Shown: positions 7,116-14,102 of the stretch, one piece after another
Position numbering within the stretch: the first letter of the stretch is position 1
Layout: each line of letters starts with the position of its first letter
Assembly (NCBI GenBank): GCA_964539665.1
Contig: CAZIKB010000135.1
Coordinates: 1 to 16,048 of the forward strand
DNA length: 16,048 nt
Reading direction: 5' to 3'
Source: CAZIKB01 sp964539665
GTDB taxonomy: Bacteria; Zhuqueibacterota; Zhuqueibacteria; Oceanimicrobiales; Oceanimicrobiaceae
Translations under genes and position numbers: made by a program
The notes under the pieces: model-generated
The model's input: only the letters and a program-made list of their open reading frames with translations
The model's database searches: none
Told to the model about the DNA's origin: nothing

Positions 7116-8624
7116 ATGATTACGAAAACCGAAGTCATACTTAAAATGAACCATATCCACAAGACCTTTCCGGGTGTAGTAGCTCTGGACGATGTTCATT
7201 TTGATCTGCGTAAAGGTGAAGTACACGTTCTTTTGGGTGAAAACGGCGCCGGGAAATCTACTTTAATGAAAGTATTAAGCGGCGCTTATCAAAAAACCAC
7301 AGGTCAAATATTACTGAATAACCAGGAAATAGATATAAAGAATCCGAAACATGCACAAGAACTTGGAATCAGCATTATTTATCAGGAGTTCAATTTAATC
7401 CCGCATCTATCTGCCGGCGAAAATATCTACCTTGGCCGTGAACCTGTCCATTCTGCCGGGGTGATAAACCAGAAATCTTTGTATAAATCAGCGCAACAGA
7501 TTCTAAATGATTTAGGGGTGGAAATTAATGTCCGTCAATTAATTAAGAATATGGGAGTCGCCCAGCAACAAATGGTTGAAGTTGCGAAAGCGCTTTCTTT
7601 GGATGCGAAAATAGTCATTATGGATGAGCCGACTTCGGCCCTGACCGAACACGAAATCAATGAACTATTTGATACCATTCGCAAATTGAAGGAAAGAGGC
7701 GTTGCTATCATTTACATTTCACATCGATTAGAGGAACTGTTTGAAATTGGCGACCGGGTTACGGTTCTTCGGGACGGCAAATATATTGGCACCCAAAGTA
7801 TTAGCGAGGTTGCCAAATCAGAGCTCATTCAAATGATGGTGAATCGGGAGCTTAAGGAGCAATTCCCAAAGCAAAAAATCCAAATTGGCGATGTGGTACT
7901 GAAAGTTGAGAATTTGAAAAGAAATGGTACTTTGAATGATATTAGCTTTTCACTGCGAAGCGGCGAAGTCCTGGGCGTTGCGGGTCTGTTAGGAGCCGGG
8001 CGGACAGAATTAGCCCGAGCCATCTTCGGTGTGGATGAATTAGACGCCGGCAGAATTATTATTAAAAATAAACTACAGAAAATCAAATCCCCCCGTAATG
8101 CCATTAATCTGGGCATCGGTTTTTTAACTGAAGATCGAAAAACCCAGGGATTGTTTTTAGTATTATCGGTGAAAGAAAATATCTGTCTGCCCAGCGTGGA
8201 TAGATTTTCCAGATTCGGCGTTGTGAACGGCAAAGAAGAAAGCCAGGCAGCAACTAAATACCTTAGGGAATTGCGGATCAAAACTCCGGGCTTAAATCAA
8301 AAGGTCATCTTTTTAAGCGGCGGGAATCAACAAAAAGTAGTTTTAAGTAAGTGGCTTTGTTGCCAGGCAGATATTTTTATTTTTGACGAACCGACACGCG
8401 GAATAGACGTCGGCGCTAAAGTGGAAATTTACAAATTAATGAATCAACTTACTGCCAAAGGAGTGGCAATTATAATGATTTCTTCAGAACTGCCTGAAAT
8501 TCTGGGCATGAGTGATAGAATTTTAGTCATGCATCAAGGCAGGATTACCGGCGAATTTTCTGCTGACGAAGCCAGCCAGGAAAAAATACTACACTGTGCT
8601 CTGGGTGAAGAAAATGTCAATTAA
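7116..8624 (+). CDS. Sugar/inositol ABC importer, double-domain ATPase (RbsA/MglA type)
   Basis: A 502-residue ATPase with two nucleotide-binding domains, powering a ribose/inositol-class ABC importer at the inner membrane. Domain 1: Walker A GENGAGKST (41-49), Walker B IVIMDEP (166-172), switch His203. Domain 2: GLLGAGRTE (289-297), a Walker A lacking Lys, signature LSGGNQQ (399-405), Walker B IFIFDEP (419-425). The domain 1 signature reads MGVAQQQ (146-152), with Gly in place of the usual Ser. Walker A of domain 1 pairs with the intact domain 2 signature, while the degenerate pair forms the second site, so one full and one weakened ATP site is expected, as is usual in this family. The ATG at 7116 is kept; another Met at 7146 is possible since neither has a clear ribosome site. 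Substrate is inferred as inositol from iolG, iolN and iolO downstream. Confidence 0.88.
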   Translation: MITKTEVILKMNHIHKTFPGVVALDDVHFDLRKGEVHVLLGENGAGKSTLMKVLSGAYQKTTGQILLNNQEIDIKNPKHAQELGISIIYQEFNLIPHLSAGENIYLGREPVHSAGVINQKSLYKSAQQILNDLGVEINVRQLIKNMGVAQQQMVEVAKALSLDAKIVIMDEPTSALTEHEINELFDTIRKLKERGVAIIYISHRLEELFEIGDRVTVLRDGKYIGTQSISEVAKSELIQMMVNRELKEQFPKQKIQIGDVVLKVENLKRNGTLNDISFSLRSGEVLGVAGLLGAGRTELARAIFGVDELDAGRIIIKNKLQKIKSPRNAINLGIGFLTEDRKTQGLFLVLSVKENICLPSVDRFSRFGVVNGKEESQAATKYLRELRIKTPGLNQKVIFLSGGNQQKVVLSKWLCCQADIFIFDEPTRGIDVGAKVEIYKLMNQLTAKGVAIIMISSELPEILGMSDRILVMHQGRITGEFSADEASQEKILHCALGEENVN

Positions 8625-9561
8625 AGATTTGATATTGCACTATGGACGGCAGTTCGGAACCCTGTTAGGGCTTCTTGGTTTGTGCATCGTACTCTGGATT
8701 TTAACGCCCTATTTTTTAACTGTCTCCAATTTGTTAAATGTTGCCCAGCAGACCTCAATCAATGCCATAATTGCGGTTGGAATGACCTTTGTGATTATTA
8801 CCGCAGGAATCGACCTCTCGGTGGGATCAGTAATGGCATTTGCGGGAGTGGTGTTAGCAAGCAGTTTACAAGCAGGCGTACCTTTCCCATTAGCCCTCGT
8901 TATTGGATTAGCGATTGGTCTTATTAGCGGATACGTAAACGGCCTTCTGATAACCTATGGCCGTCTGCCACCATTCATTTCGACTTTAGGAATGATGAGT
9001 GTTGCCCGCGGTGCAGCGCTTTTATATACGCAGGGCAGACCAATTTCCGGCTTTTCAGAAGATTTTCGATTTTTGGCCACCGGTGAGATTTTTCACATTC
9101 CTTTTCCTGTAATTGTTATGATAGTGGTTTATGCTATCGCGCACTTCGTGCTCACCCGCACTAAGTTAGGCCGCTACACTTATGCAATTGGCGGCAATGA
9201 AGAAGCCGCTCTTTTATCCGGGGTGAATGTGAAATACTACAAAAGCATGGTTTATGGAATATGCGGCATGCTAAGCGGTCTGGGTGCGATAATTCTGACC
9301 GCGCGCCTGAATTCTGCTCAACCCATTGCCGGAATGATGTATGAATTAGATGCCATCGCTGCCACGGTTATTGGCGGCACCAGTTTAATGGGCGGGGAAG
9401 GAACTGTATTTGGGACATTAATTGGTGCTTTGATTATGGGAGTATTACGAAATGGTCTCAACCTGCTGGGTGTATCTTCTTTCGTTCAGCAAACTGTGAT
9501 TGGCTCTGTAATCATTGCTGCTGTATTGATGGATATGGCCCTGAAAAAGCAGAGAAAGTAA
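8614..9561 (+). CDS. Sugar/inositol ABC importer permease (RbsC type)
   Basis: A 315-residue inner-membrane permease of the branched-chain amino acid/ribose (BPD_transp_2) class, the usual length for RbsC-like proteins. It carries the family motif TAGIDLSVGSVMAF, the block YAIGGNEEAALLSGV, and the late glycine-rich segment VIGGTSLMGGEGTVFGTLIGA. About eight to ten hydrophobic segments are visible. The ATG at 8614 overlaps the ATPase gene by 11 bases, and GGGTGAAG lies just upstream; a GTG at 8596 would give a 29-base overlap and is less convincing. The overlap means the two subunits are translationally coupled. It forms the channel with the ATPase at 7116 and receives solute from the lipoprotein at 9697. 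Confidence 0.88.
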   Translation: MSIKDLILHYGRQFGTLLGLLGLCIVLWILTPYFLTVSNLLNVAQQTSINAIIAVGMTFVIITAGIDLSVGSVMAFAGVVLASSLQAGVPFPLALVIGLAIGLISGYVNGLLITYGRLPPFISTLGMMSVARGAALLYTQGRPISGFSEDFRFLATGEIFHIPFPVIVMIVVYAIAHFVLTRTKLGRYTYAIGGNEEAALLSGVNVKYYKSMVYGICGMLSGLGAIILTARLNSAQPIAGMMYELDAIAATVIGGTSLMGGEGTVFGTLIGALIMGVLRNGLNLLGVSSFVQQTVIGSVIIAAVLMDMALKKQRK

Positions 9562-9568
9562 CTGACCA

Positions 9569-9601
9569 ACCTTTGCTAAACTTCAAAAGTGTAGTAAAGG
9601 T
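9569..9601 (+). promoter_or_regulatory. Long hairpin between permease and binding-protein genes
   Basis: ACCTTTGCTA (9569-9578) pairs with TAGTAAAGGT (9592-9601) with one G-T wobble. After an A/G mismatch the stem continues as ACTT/AAGT (9580-9583 and 9587-9590) around a three-base CAA loop. No T tract follows, so it is not a classic terminator. It lies eight bases after the permease stop and could stabilise or attenuate mRNA between permease and binding protein. Confidence 0.5.
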
Positions 9602-9612
9602 ATATTATGTAA

Positions 9613-9631
9613 CGTAAACGTGTCGTTTACG
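9613..9631. promoter_or_regulatory. Palindromic operator candidate 1
   Basis: CGTAAACG and CGTTTACG are perfect 8-bp inverted arms around a central TGT. The core AAACG-NNN-CGTTT has odd symmetry with CG on each side of the centre. It lies about 65 bases before the binding-protein ATG and shares its core with the next palindrome, so a dimeric repressor site is likely. TATATT at 9601-9606 just upstream could be a -10 element. Confidence 0.55.
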
Positions 9632-9635
9632 AAAA

Positions 9636-9658
9636 AACTCAAACGAGACGATTGAGTT
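9636..9658. promoter_or_regulatory. Palindromic operator candidate 2
   Basis: AACTCAA (9636-9642) and TTGAGTT (9652-9658) are perfect inverted arms, and the inner CG pairs at 9644-9645 and 9649-9650 are also symmetric. The core AAACGAGACGATT matches AAACGTGTCGTTT of the first site at 10 of 13 bases. The two centres are 25 bases apart. TTGAGT in the right arm might also serve as a -35 element with TATTCT (9674-9679) as the -10, which would put the site inside a promoter. Confidence 0.5.
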
Positions 9659-9696
9659 ACGCTTATATTGAGTTATTCTTAAATGGAGGTGTCTAT

Positions 9697-10650
9697 ATGA
9701 AAAAGTTTATAATTTTTGTAAATACATGTTTTATAATTGCCTCACTATCAGGGTGCCAGCGGGGAGAAAAACAAGGCGTTGATGGTCCTTCAATAGCGCT
9801 GGTTATGAAAACATTGAACAATCCGTTTTTCATTGACATGCAGGCGGGAGCTGAAAAAGCTGCAAAGGAATTAGGCGTGAATTTAATTATTCAGGCAGCG
9901 GAACGAGAGGTGGATGTTGAAAAACAGATGCAAATCATCGAAAACCTGATCCAGAGAAAAATAGATGCACTCATTGTTACCCCCAGCGGCTCAAAAGAAA
10001 TTGTGCCGGCAGTTGTAAAAGCAAATCAGATTGGTATTCCGGTTTTAATTGTTGATACACGAGTGGATGAAAATACTTTGAATGAAGCAGGAGGGAAAAC
10101 AGCCACTTTTATCGGTTCGGATAACTTTGAAGGCGGTAAACTTGCCGGCGAGTTTATTACAAAAAGTCTGAATGGTAAAGGGAAGGTAGCCATCCTTGAA
10201 GGAATACCCGGGCATGAAACAGGCGATTCCAGGCTAAAGGGATTTCATTCAGTGGTTGACAATGAGCAGGGTATTGAAATTGTCACCTCTCAAACAGCCA
10301 ATTGGGAAAGAGACCAGGGCTTTAATGTATTTCAAAATATTATGCAGTCACATCCTGAAGTACAGGCTTTGTTTGCCTGCAGCGATCTGATGGCTTTGGG
10401 AGCAATCGAGGCCATTGCGGCTGCAGGCAAAGCCGGCCAAATTACCGTCGTAGGATTTGACGCATTTAGCGAAGCGCGCGAGGCAATTCAGAAAAATCTC
10501 ATGGCCGCAACCATTGCGCAGCATCCATCTGAGATGGGGCGGCAGGCTATTGAAAATGCTTATCGTTTGATAAATGGTGAAAAGATTCAGGAATTTATTC
10601 CTGTGAAAATTGAGCTCATCACAAAAGAAAATGCGTTGTCAAATAAATAA
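9697..10650 (+). CDS. Sugar/inositol ABC importer substrate-binding lipoprotein
   Basis: A 317-residue periplasmic binding protein of the RbsB/inositol-binding class (Peripla_BP_4). The N-terminus is a lipoprotein signal with lipobox LSGC, placing the lipid on Cys20 and anchoring it to a membrane. The mature part has the family features: ALVMKTLNNPFFIDMQAGAEKAA, the IENLIQRKIDALIVTPSGS block, TATFIGSDNFEGGKLAGEF, and LFACSDLMALGAIEA followed by VVGFDAFSEA. Start ATG 9697 has TGGAGGT seven bases upstream; a TTG at 9652 lies inside an operator-like palindrome and is rejected. It is separated from its permease by 135 bases holding a hairpin and two palindromes, so it probably has its own control. 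It captures inositol or a related sugar, by context. Confidence 0.88.
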   Translation: MKKFIIFVNTCFIIASLSGCQRGEKQGVDGPSIALVMKTLNNPFFIDMQAGAEKAAKELGVNLIIQAAEREVDVEKQMQIIENLIQRKIDALIVTPSGSKEIVPAVVKANQIGIPVLIVDTRVDENTLNEAGGKTATFIGSDNFEGGKLAGEFITKSLNGKGKVAILEGIPGHETGDSRLKGFHSVVDNEQGIEIVTSQTANWERDQGFNVFQNIMQSHPEVQALFACSDLMALGAIEAIAAAGKAGQITVVGFDAFSEAREAIQKNLMAATIAQHPSEMGRQAIENAYRLINGEKIQEFIPVKIELITKENALSNK

Positions 10651-10678
10651 AGCAAGGTTATTACTGTTGCGAAATGTA

Positions 10679-10746
10679 ATTCCCGTAATCTTCAATTCGG
10701 GAATCCATTGGCACAGAAAAATGGATTCCCGTAGAACTGCGGGAAT
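10679..10746. repeat. REP-like ATTCCCG palindromic element
   Basis: Two small hairpins, each ATTCCCG ... CGGGAAT (10679-10685 with 10698-10704, and 10725-10731 with 10740-10746), are joined by a third, larger pairing, GGGAATCCATT (10699-10709) with AATGGATTCCC (10720-10730). ATTCCCG/CGGGAAT palindromes of this style are common dispersed repeats in many bacteria. It fills the 173-base gap between the binding protein and iolG, and would fold in RNA. Confidence 0.7.
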
Positions 10747-10823
10747 GACAGTTAAAAAAATATTATCATATTTTGTAAAAGTAACTAATTAAGAAGTACC
10801 AGAAAAAAAAGGTCTAACTAAAA

Positions 10824-11846
10824 ATGAGTGCAAAATTAAATTTAGGTTTAATCGGCTTAGGCAGAATGGGGCGAAGTTACGCGGATTATATCGCGAACCG
10901 CATTCCAGGTGCAAATTTAACCGCCATTTCAGATATCAATGAAAAAAGTCTTGAGTCCGGCTCAAAAGATTTTGGTGTGTCTAAATGTTATAAAAATTAC
11001 CAGGATTTGGCTGCGGACAAAGAAATCGACGCGGTGGTCATCATCACATCAACGAGCACACACAAAGATATTATCATTGAAGCAGCAAAACAGGGAAAGG
11101 CCGTCTTCTGTGAAAAGCCTTTAACCCTATCCTTAGCCGAAGCGAATGAAATTAAAAAGGTTATTGAGGACTCAGGCATATTTTTTCACATGGGATTTAT
11201 GCGGAGATACGATAAAGGCTATGCAGCCGCAAAACGCAAAATTGAAGAGGGCGTCATTGGTACACCGGTGGTGTTTAAGTCCAGTTCAAGAGATCCGCAT
11301 CGTCCCAGCCTGGAATTCTTAAACCGCGAAGTGAGCGGCGGCCTTTTTGCAGATATGGGTATCCATGATTTTGACCTGGCGCGCTGGTTGATGGGAGAAG
11401 TTGCAAGCGTGTACAGTATCGGCGGTATCTTAGCTTATCCTGAAATGAAGGATACCAGAGACGTCGATAATGGTGTGTCCACTCTTAAGTTTGTAAACGG
11501 CACATTGGGCGTGGTGGATTTAAGCCGAAATGGAGTTTACGGTTACGATATTCGCACTGAAATTTTAGGCACAAAAGGTACAGTGAAGATCGGATATCTG
11601 CGAGAAACACAAATTTTAGTAATGACTGAAGCCGGAATTAATCATGACACCGTACCATATTTTATGGAACGGTTTGGCGACGCCTATATTACACAACTGA
11701 GCGATTTTGTTGAAAAATTCATGGAAGGCAAAAATCCAGCCATTGCCTGTAATGATGGCATAGCGGCGTTGAAAATCAGCCTGGCTGCGCAATTATCTTG
11801 CGATGAAAATCGTCCGGTTGCCTTAACAGAAATTAATTCAAGATAA
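10824..11846 (+). CDS. iolG: Myo-inositol 2-dehydrogenase (Gfo/Idh/MocA family)
   Basis: A 340-residue NAD-dependent dehydrogenase that oxidises myo-inositol to scyllo-inosose (2-keto-myo-inositol), the first cytoplasmic step. The Rossmann fold shows GLIGLGRMG (8-16), with Asp37 after the second strand (AISDIN) favouring NAD. The catalytic set of IolG is present: Lys98 in CEKPLTLS, and Asp177 and His181 in DMGIHDFDLARW (177-188), matching K97, D172 and H176 of the Bacillus enzyme. The length is usual for IolG. AAGG about 12 bases upstream is a modest ribosome site. The next genes, iolN and iolO, belong to the same pathway, which strengthens the inositol call over other sugar dehydrogenases of the family. 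Activity on related inositols, such as scyllo- or chiro-, cannot be excluded. Confidence 0.85.
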   Translation: MSAKLNLGLIGLGRMGRSYADYIANRIPGANLTAISDINEKSLESGSKDFGVSKCYKNYQDLAADKEIDAVVIITSTSTHKDIIIEAAKQGKAVFCEKPLTLSLAEANEIKKVIEDSGIFFHMGFMRRYDKGYAAAKRKIEEGVIGTPVVFKSSSRDPHRPSLEFLNREVSGGLFADMGIHDFDLARWLMGEVASVYSIGGILAYPEMKDTRDVDNGVSTLKFVNGTLGVVDLSRNGVYGYDIRTEILGTKGTVKIGYLRETQILVMTEAGINHDTVPYFMERFGDAYITQLSDFVEKFMEGKNPAIACNDGIAALKISLAAQLSCDENRPVALTEINSR

Positions 11847-11883
11847 AATATTAACTACTTTATTGGTAAAAGGAGTAAACATC

Positions 11884-13002
11884 ATGTCACATGAATCAAA
11901 ATGGTTAGAATCCAATCGGCCGGACATTCGCTTTGAAGATACGCCGGTTGGCCGCTTGAAAAAGCAAATCTGGGAAGCTTCAGATCAGGAAATAGATAAA
12001 ATTTTAGAGGATTATGAAATTCCGACACCATCAGAGCTGGGTAAATTAGGTGTCTACATTCAAAATACCGTGCGTCATAGAGTTGTCGAAAATAGAAAAA
12101 AGAATGATATTGTATTTGTACCCCTCGGAACAACGGAAAATCACGGAGTCCATACAATAACTCACTTAGATAATTTTATGGTATCTCAGATTTTAGAGGG
12201 TGTGCGTCGTTTTACTTTGAAAAAAGGCCAACCCGTAAATTTGGCCTATTCTCCGCTCAATTATGGCGCTCACCCTCATCATCACATTGGCATGCCCGGG
12301 ACTGTATTTTTAGAAGAAGAAACCGTAAGAAAAACATTGATGAGTGTCATGCTGGGATTGTGGAATGACGGTTTCAGGAAAATCATTTTGGTAAATAACC
12401 ACGGCCAGCAATGGGTGCTGGAATCGGCCATTCAGGAATTCCAAAAAACTTACAATCTGCCGGGAATCTTTTGGACCATAGACTGGCACCGGGCAGTCAG
12501 AGAGTTTTTCCGCACTAAAGGCCGGGGCGGTCCGTTTGACACCGATTTCGTTCACGCGGATGAAGCCGAAACAGCCGTAATCCGCTTGCTGCTGGGTGAA
12601 GACTCCTGTGAAATGGGATTTGCCGAGCAAACAGAACCAGAGGGATATCTGCCTGATGGACATTTTGACAAGGCGGTTGATCCATATCAGCGCCCAATGA
12701 CCTGGTCGGAGGGGCAGGGGCATTTCCCCATAGAATTGTCTGCAATACCAGAAGGGGTAGTCGGTTTCCCAAAGCTTGGCGAACCCCACAAAGCCAAGCG
12801 TGCAGTGGCGGCAATTTTAAAATACCTGACTTTGATTAATGACCAAATTCTGGAGGCTTTTCCGCCAGGAACCGTGCCGCCAGCTGAAGAAGTTTGTATG
12901 CGTACAAAGGAAGATATGGAGCCTTTTCTCAAAGAACCATTTAGTCCAGGATGGAAATCAGTTTATGCACTTCCGAAGCTCAACGGCGGAGGTTCATATT
13001 AA
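11884..13002 (+). CDS. iolN: 3-dehydro-scyllo-inosose hydrolase (creatininase family)
   Basis: A 372-residue creatininase-fold metallohydrolase. Its full-length pattern resembles Thermotoga maritima IolN (TM0413), which cleaves the diketo-inositol ring to 5-keto-L-gluconate. This match is from memory, not a search. Metal-site motifs of the creatininase fold are visible: TTENHG with Glu85 and His87, the following Asp96, NNHG with His173, and HADEAET (224-230). IolN-like blocks are SYIQN-like GVYIQNTVRHRV, GAHPHHHIGMPGT, VREFFRTKGRGGPFDTDF, GHFDKAVDP and WSEGQGHFPIE. The ATG at 11884 has AAAGGAG nine bases upstream; a TTG at 11863 is rejected. It lies 37 bases after iolG. A plain creatinine amidohydrolase is unlikely given the length and these blocks. 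Confidence 0.83.
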   Translation: MSHESKWLESNRPDIRFEDTPVGRLKKQIWEASDQEIDKILEDYEIPTPSELGKLGVYIQNTVRHRVVENRKKNDIVFVPLGTTENHGVHTITHLDNFMVSQILEGVRRFTLKKGQPVNLAYSPLNYGAHPHHHIGMPGTVFLEEETVRKTLMSVMLGLWNDGFRKIILVNNHGQQWVLESAIQEFQKTYNLPGIFWTIDWHRAVREFFRTKGRGGPFDTDFVHADEAETAVIRLLLGEDSCEMGFAEQTEPEGYLPDGHFDKAVDPYQRPMTWSEGQGHFPIELSAIPEGVVGFPKLGEPHKAKRAVAAILKYLTLINDQILEAFPPGTVPPAEEVCMRTKEDMEPFLKEPFSPGWKSVYALPKLNGGGSY

Positions 13003-13057
13003 TTCTAAAATAATACTTTTCTGGATAATGGCATAAACCAAAGAATACAATAGAACA

Positions 13058-13090
13058 CAGTGTGTTTCTGTGGTAAATAATTCAAGTTAG
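13058..13090 (+). repeat. Dispersed intergenic repeat, copy D (diverged)
   Basis: CAGTGTGTTTC followed by TAAATAATTCA resembles the right half of copy C before the symporter (4897-4929), at roughly 22 of 30 bases by eye. It lies in the 160-base gap between iolN and iolO and partly overlaps the start of a hairpin. The relationship to copies A and B is only through copy C. Confidence 0.35.
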
Positions 13091-13124
13091 AAGCCGGCCT
13101 CTTCCAGGGAAGTCGGTTTCTAAC
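13086..13124 (+). other. Stem-loop in the iolN-iolO gap
   Basis: GTTAGAAGCCGGC (13086-13098) can pair over 13 positions with GTCGGTTTCTAAC (13112-13124), with two G-T wobbles and a 13-base loop. No T tract follows, so a termination role is doubtful. It may be an mRNA processing or stability structure, or part of a repeat. Confidence 0.45.
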
Positions 13125-13162
13125 GCTGCTTTCAACTTACAGATTTTCAATCAGGAATTGAC

Positions 13163-13969
13163 ATGAAATTAAGTATTGTGCTATCGACTCAGCCCGCTTC
13201 GTTTTCAGCGCTTGCATATAAAGGAGAATTGGCAACTAATGTTGCTAAAATCGCCATGCTTGGTTATGACGGTGTAGAGTTAGCTGTCAGGGACCCAAAA
13301 TTACTGGATGTTGAAAATGTGAAAAAAAATCTGGCTGAACATTCCCTTGAAGTTCCGGCCATTGGCACCGGCCAGGCTTACGGAGAAGAAGGGCTTTCTT
13401 TCACGCATCCCGATTTCAAAATCCGGGAACAGGCGATAGCCAGAATTAAATCACAGATCGATTTTGCCATGCATTTTGACGCGGTCGTCATTCTGGGATT
13501 AATTCGTGGTAAAGTCGAAGTAAATATATCTGAAGAGCAAGCTAATAGCTGGTTAGTTGCAGCTTTAAAAGAATGCGCTGGATATGCCGCACCTAAAAAT
13601 GTTAAATTAGCTCTGGAGCCAATCAATCGCTATGAGACCAATCTGATTGTCACGGTTCGGGATGGCATTGAGTTGACCGAAAGAGTGGCTTCCGAATACT
13701 TTGGCCTTTTGCTGGATACTTTTCATATGAACATTGAAGAGCCAGATATCGACGAGAGTATCCGGGCAGCGGGCGACAAGATTTTCCATTTCCACGTCGC
13801 GGATTCAAACCGCTGGTATCCTGGCGCCGGCCATGTTGATTTCGACCGTATATTAAAAGTACTTTCAAGTGTTGGTTATGATGGATTTGTTTCGGCTGAA
13901 ATTTTACCCATGCCGGATCCAGACACCTGCGCCGAACAGACCATTAAATGCTTGCGATCGATAATTTGA
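13163..13969 (+). CDS. iolO: 5-keto-L-gluconate epimerase (sugar isomerase/epimerase TIM barrel)
   Basis: A 268-residue xylose-isomerase-like TIM barrel. It resembles Thermotoga maritima IolO (TM0416) closely along its length, as I recall that sequence: MKLSIVLST, AVRDP, IGTGQAYGEEGLSFTHP, LEPINRYET, LLDTFHMNIEE, FHVADSNRWYPGAGH. IolO turns 5-keto-L-gluconate into D-tagaturonate, feeding uronate catabolism. The expected divalent metal ligands are Glu152 (LEPINR), Asp185 (LLDTFH), His211 (FHVADS) and Glu246 (SAEILP). The start ATG has AGGA (13153-13156) six bases upstream. It is separated from iolN by 160 bases containing a repeat and a hairpin, so it may be transcribed in part from its own signals. 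Related enzymes such as IolE or tagatose epimerases share the fold, but the neighbourhood supports IolO. Confidence 0.85.
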   Translation: MKLSIVLSTQPASFSALAYKGELATNVAKIAMLGYDGVELAVRDPKLLDVENVKKNLAEHSLEVPAIGTGQAYGEEGLSFTHPDFKIREQAIARIKSQIDFAMHFDAVVILGLIRGKVEVNISEEQANSWLVAALKECAGYAAPKNVKLALEPINRYETNLIVTVRDGIELTERVASEYFGLLLDTFHMNIEEPDIDESIRAAGDKIFHFHVADSNRWYPGAGHVDFDRILKVLSSVGYDGFVSAEILPMPDPDTCAEQTIKCLRSII

Positions 13970-13998
13970 AATTCATGCCAATAAAGAGGAGATGCAAA

Positions 13999-14076
13999 AT
14001 GAAAGACCTATCAAGGCGAGAATTTTTGGCAACCAGCGGCGCCATACTAGCAAGTAGTACCATTATTAATCCGTAA
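13999..14076 (+). pseudogene. Detached Tat signal peptide of the following oxidoreductase
   Basis: A 25-codon frame with a strong ribosome site (AAAGAGGAG, 13983-13991) encodes MKDLSRREFLATSGAILASS and a few more residues, ending at TAA 14074. SRREFL followed by a hydrophobic stretch is a textbook twin-arginine leader. Shifting frame by one base at about 14071-14073 continues into VTQGANPNKK and then the oxidoreductase at 14103. The leader is thus almost surely the true N-terminus of that gene, cut off by a single missing base or by a sequencing error. Confidence 0.8.
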
Positions 14077-14102
14077 CACAGGGAGCTAACCCCAATAAAA
14101 AA

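Noticed and set aside
9588..9658. Riboswitch before the binding-protein gene
   Set aside because: The pairings seen are simple palindromes with symmetric DNA arms, better explained by protein binding sites; no known riboswitch core was recognised.
10610..10792. 60-codon plus-strand frame across the end of the binding-protein gene and the repeat
   Set aside because: It runs through the ATTCCCG repeat element, has no ribosome site and resembles nothing known.
12310..12814. Minus-strand frames of 99 and 159 codons within iolN
   Set aside because: They overlap fully with a well-supported iolN and have no family motif or upstream ribosome site.
11884..13002. True creatinine amidohydrolase
   Set aside because: The protein is about 100 residues longer than creatininases and carries IolN-like blocks, and it sits between iolG and iolO.
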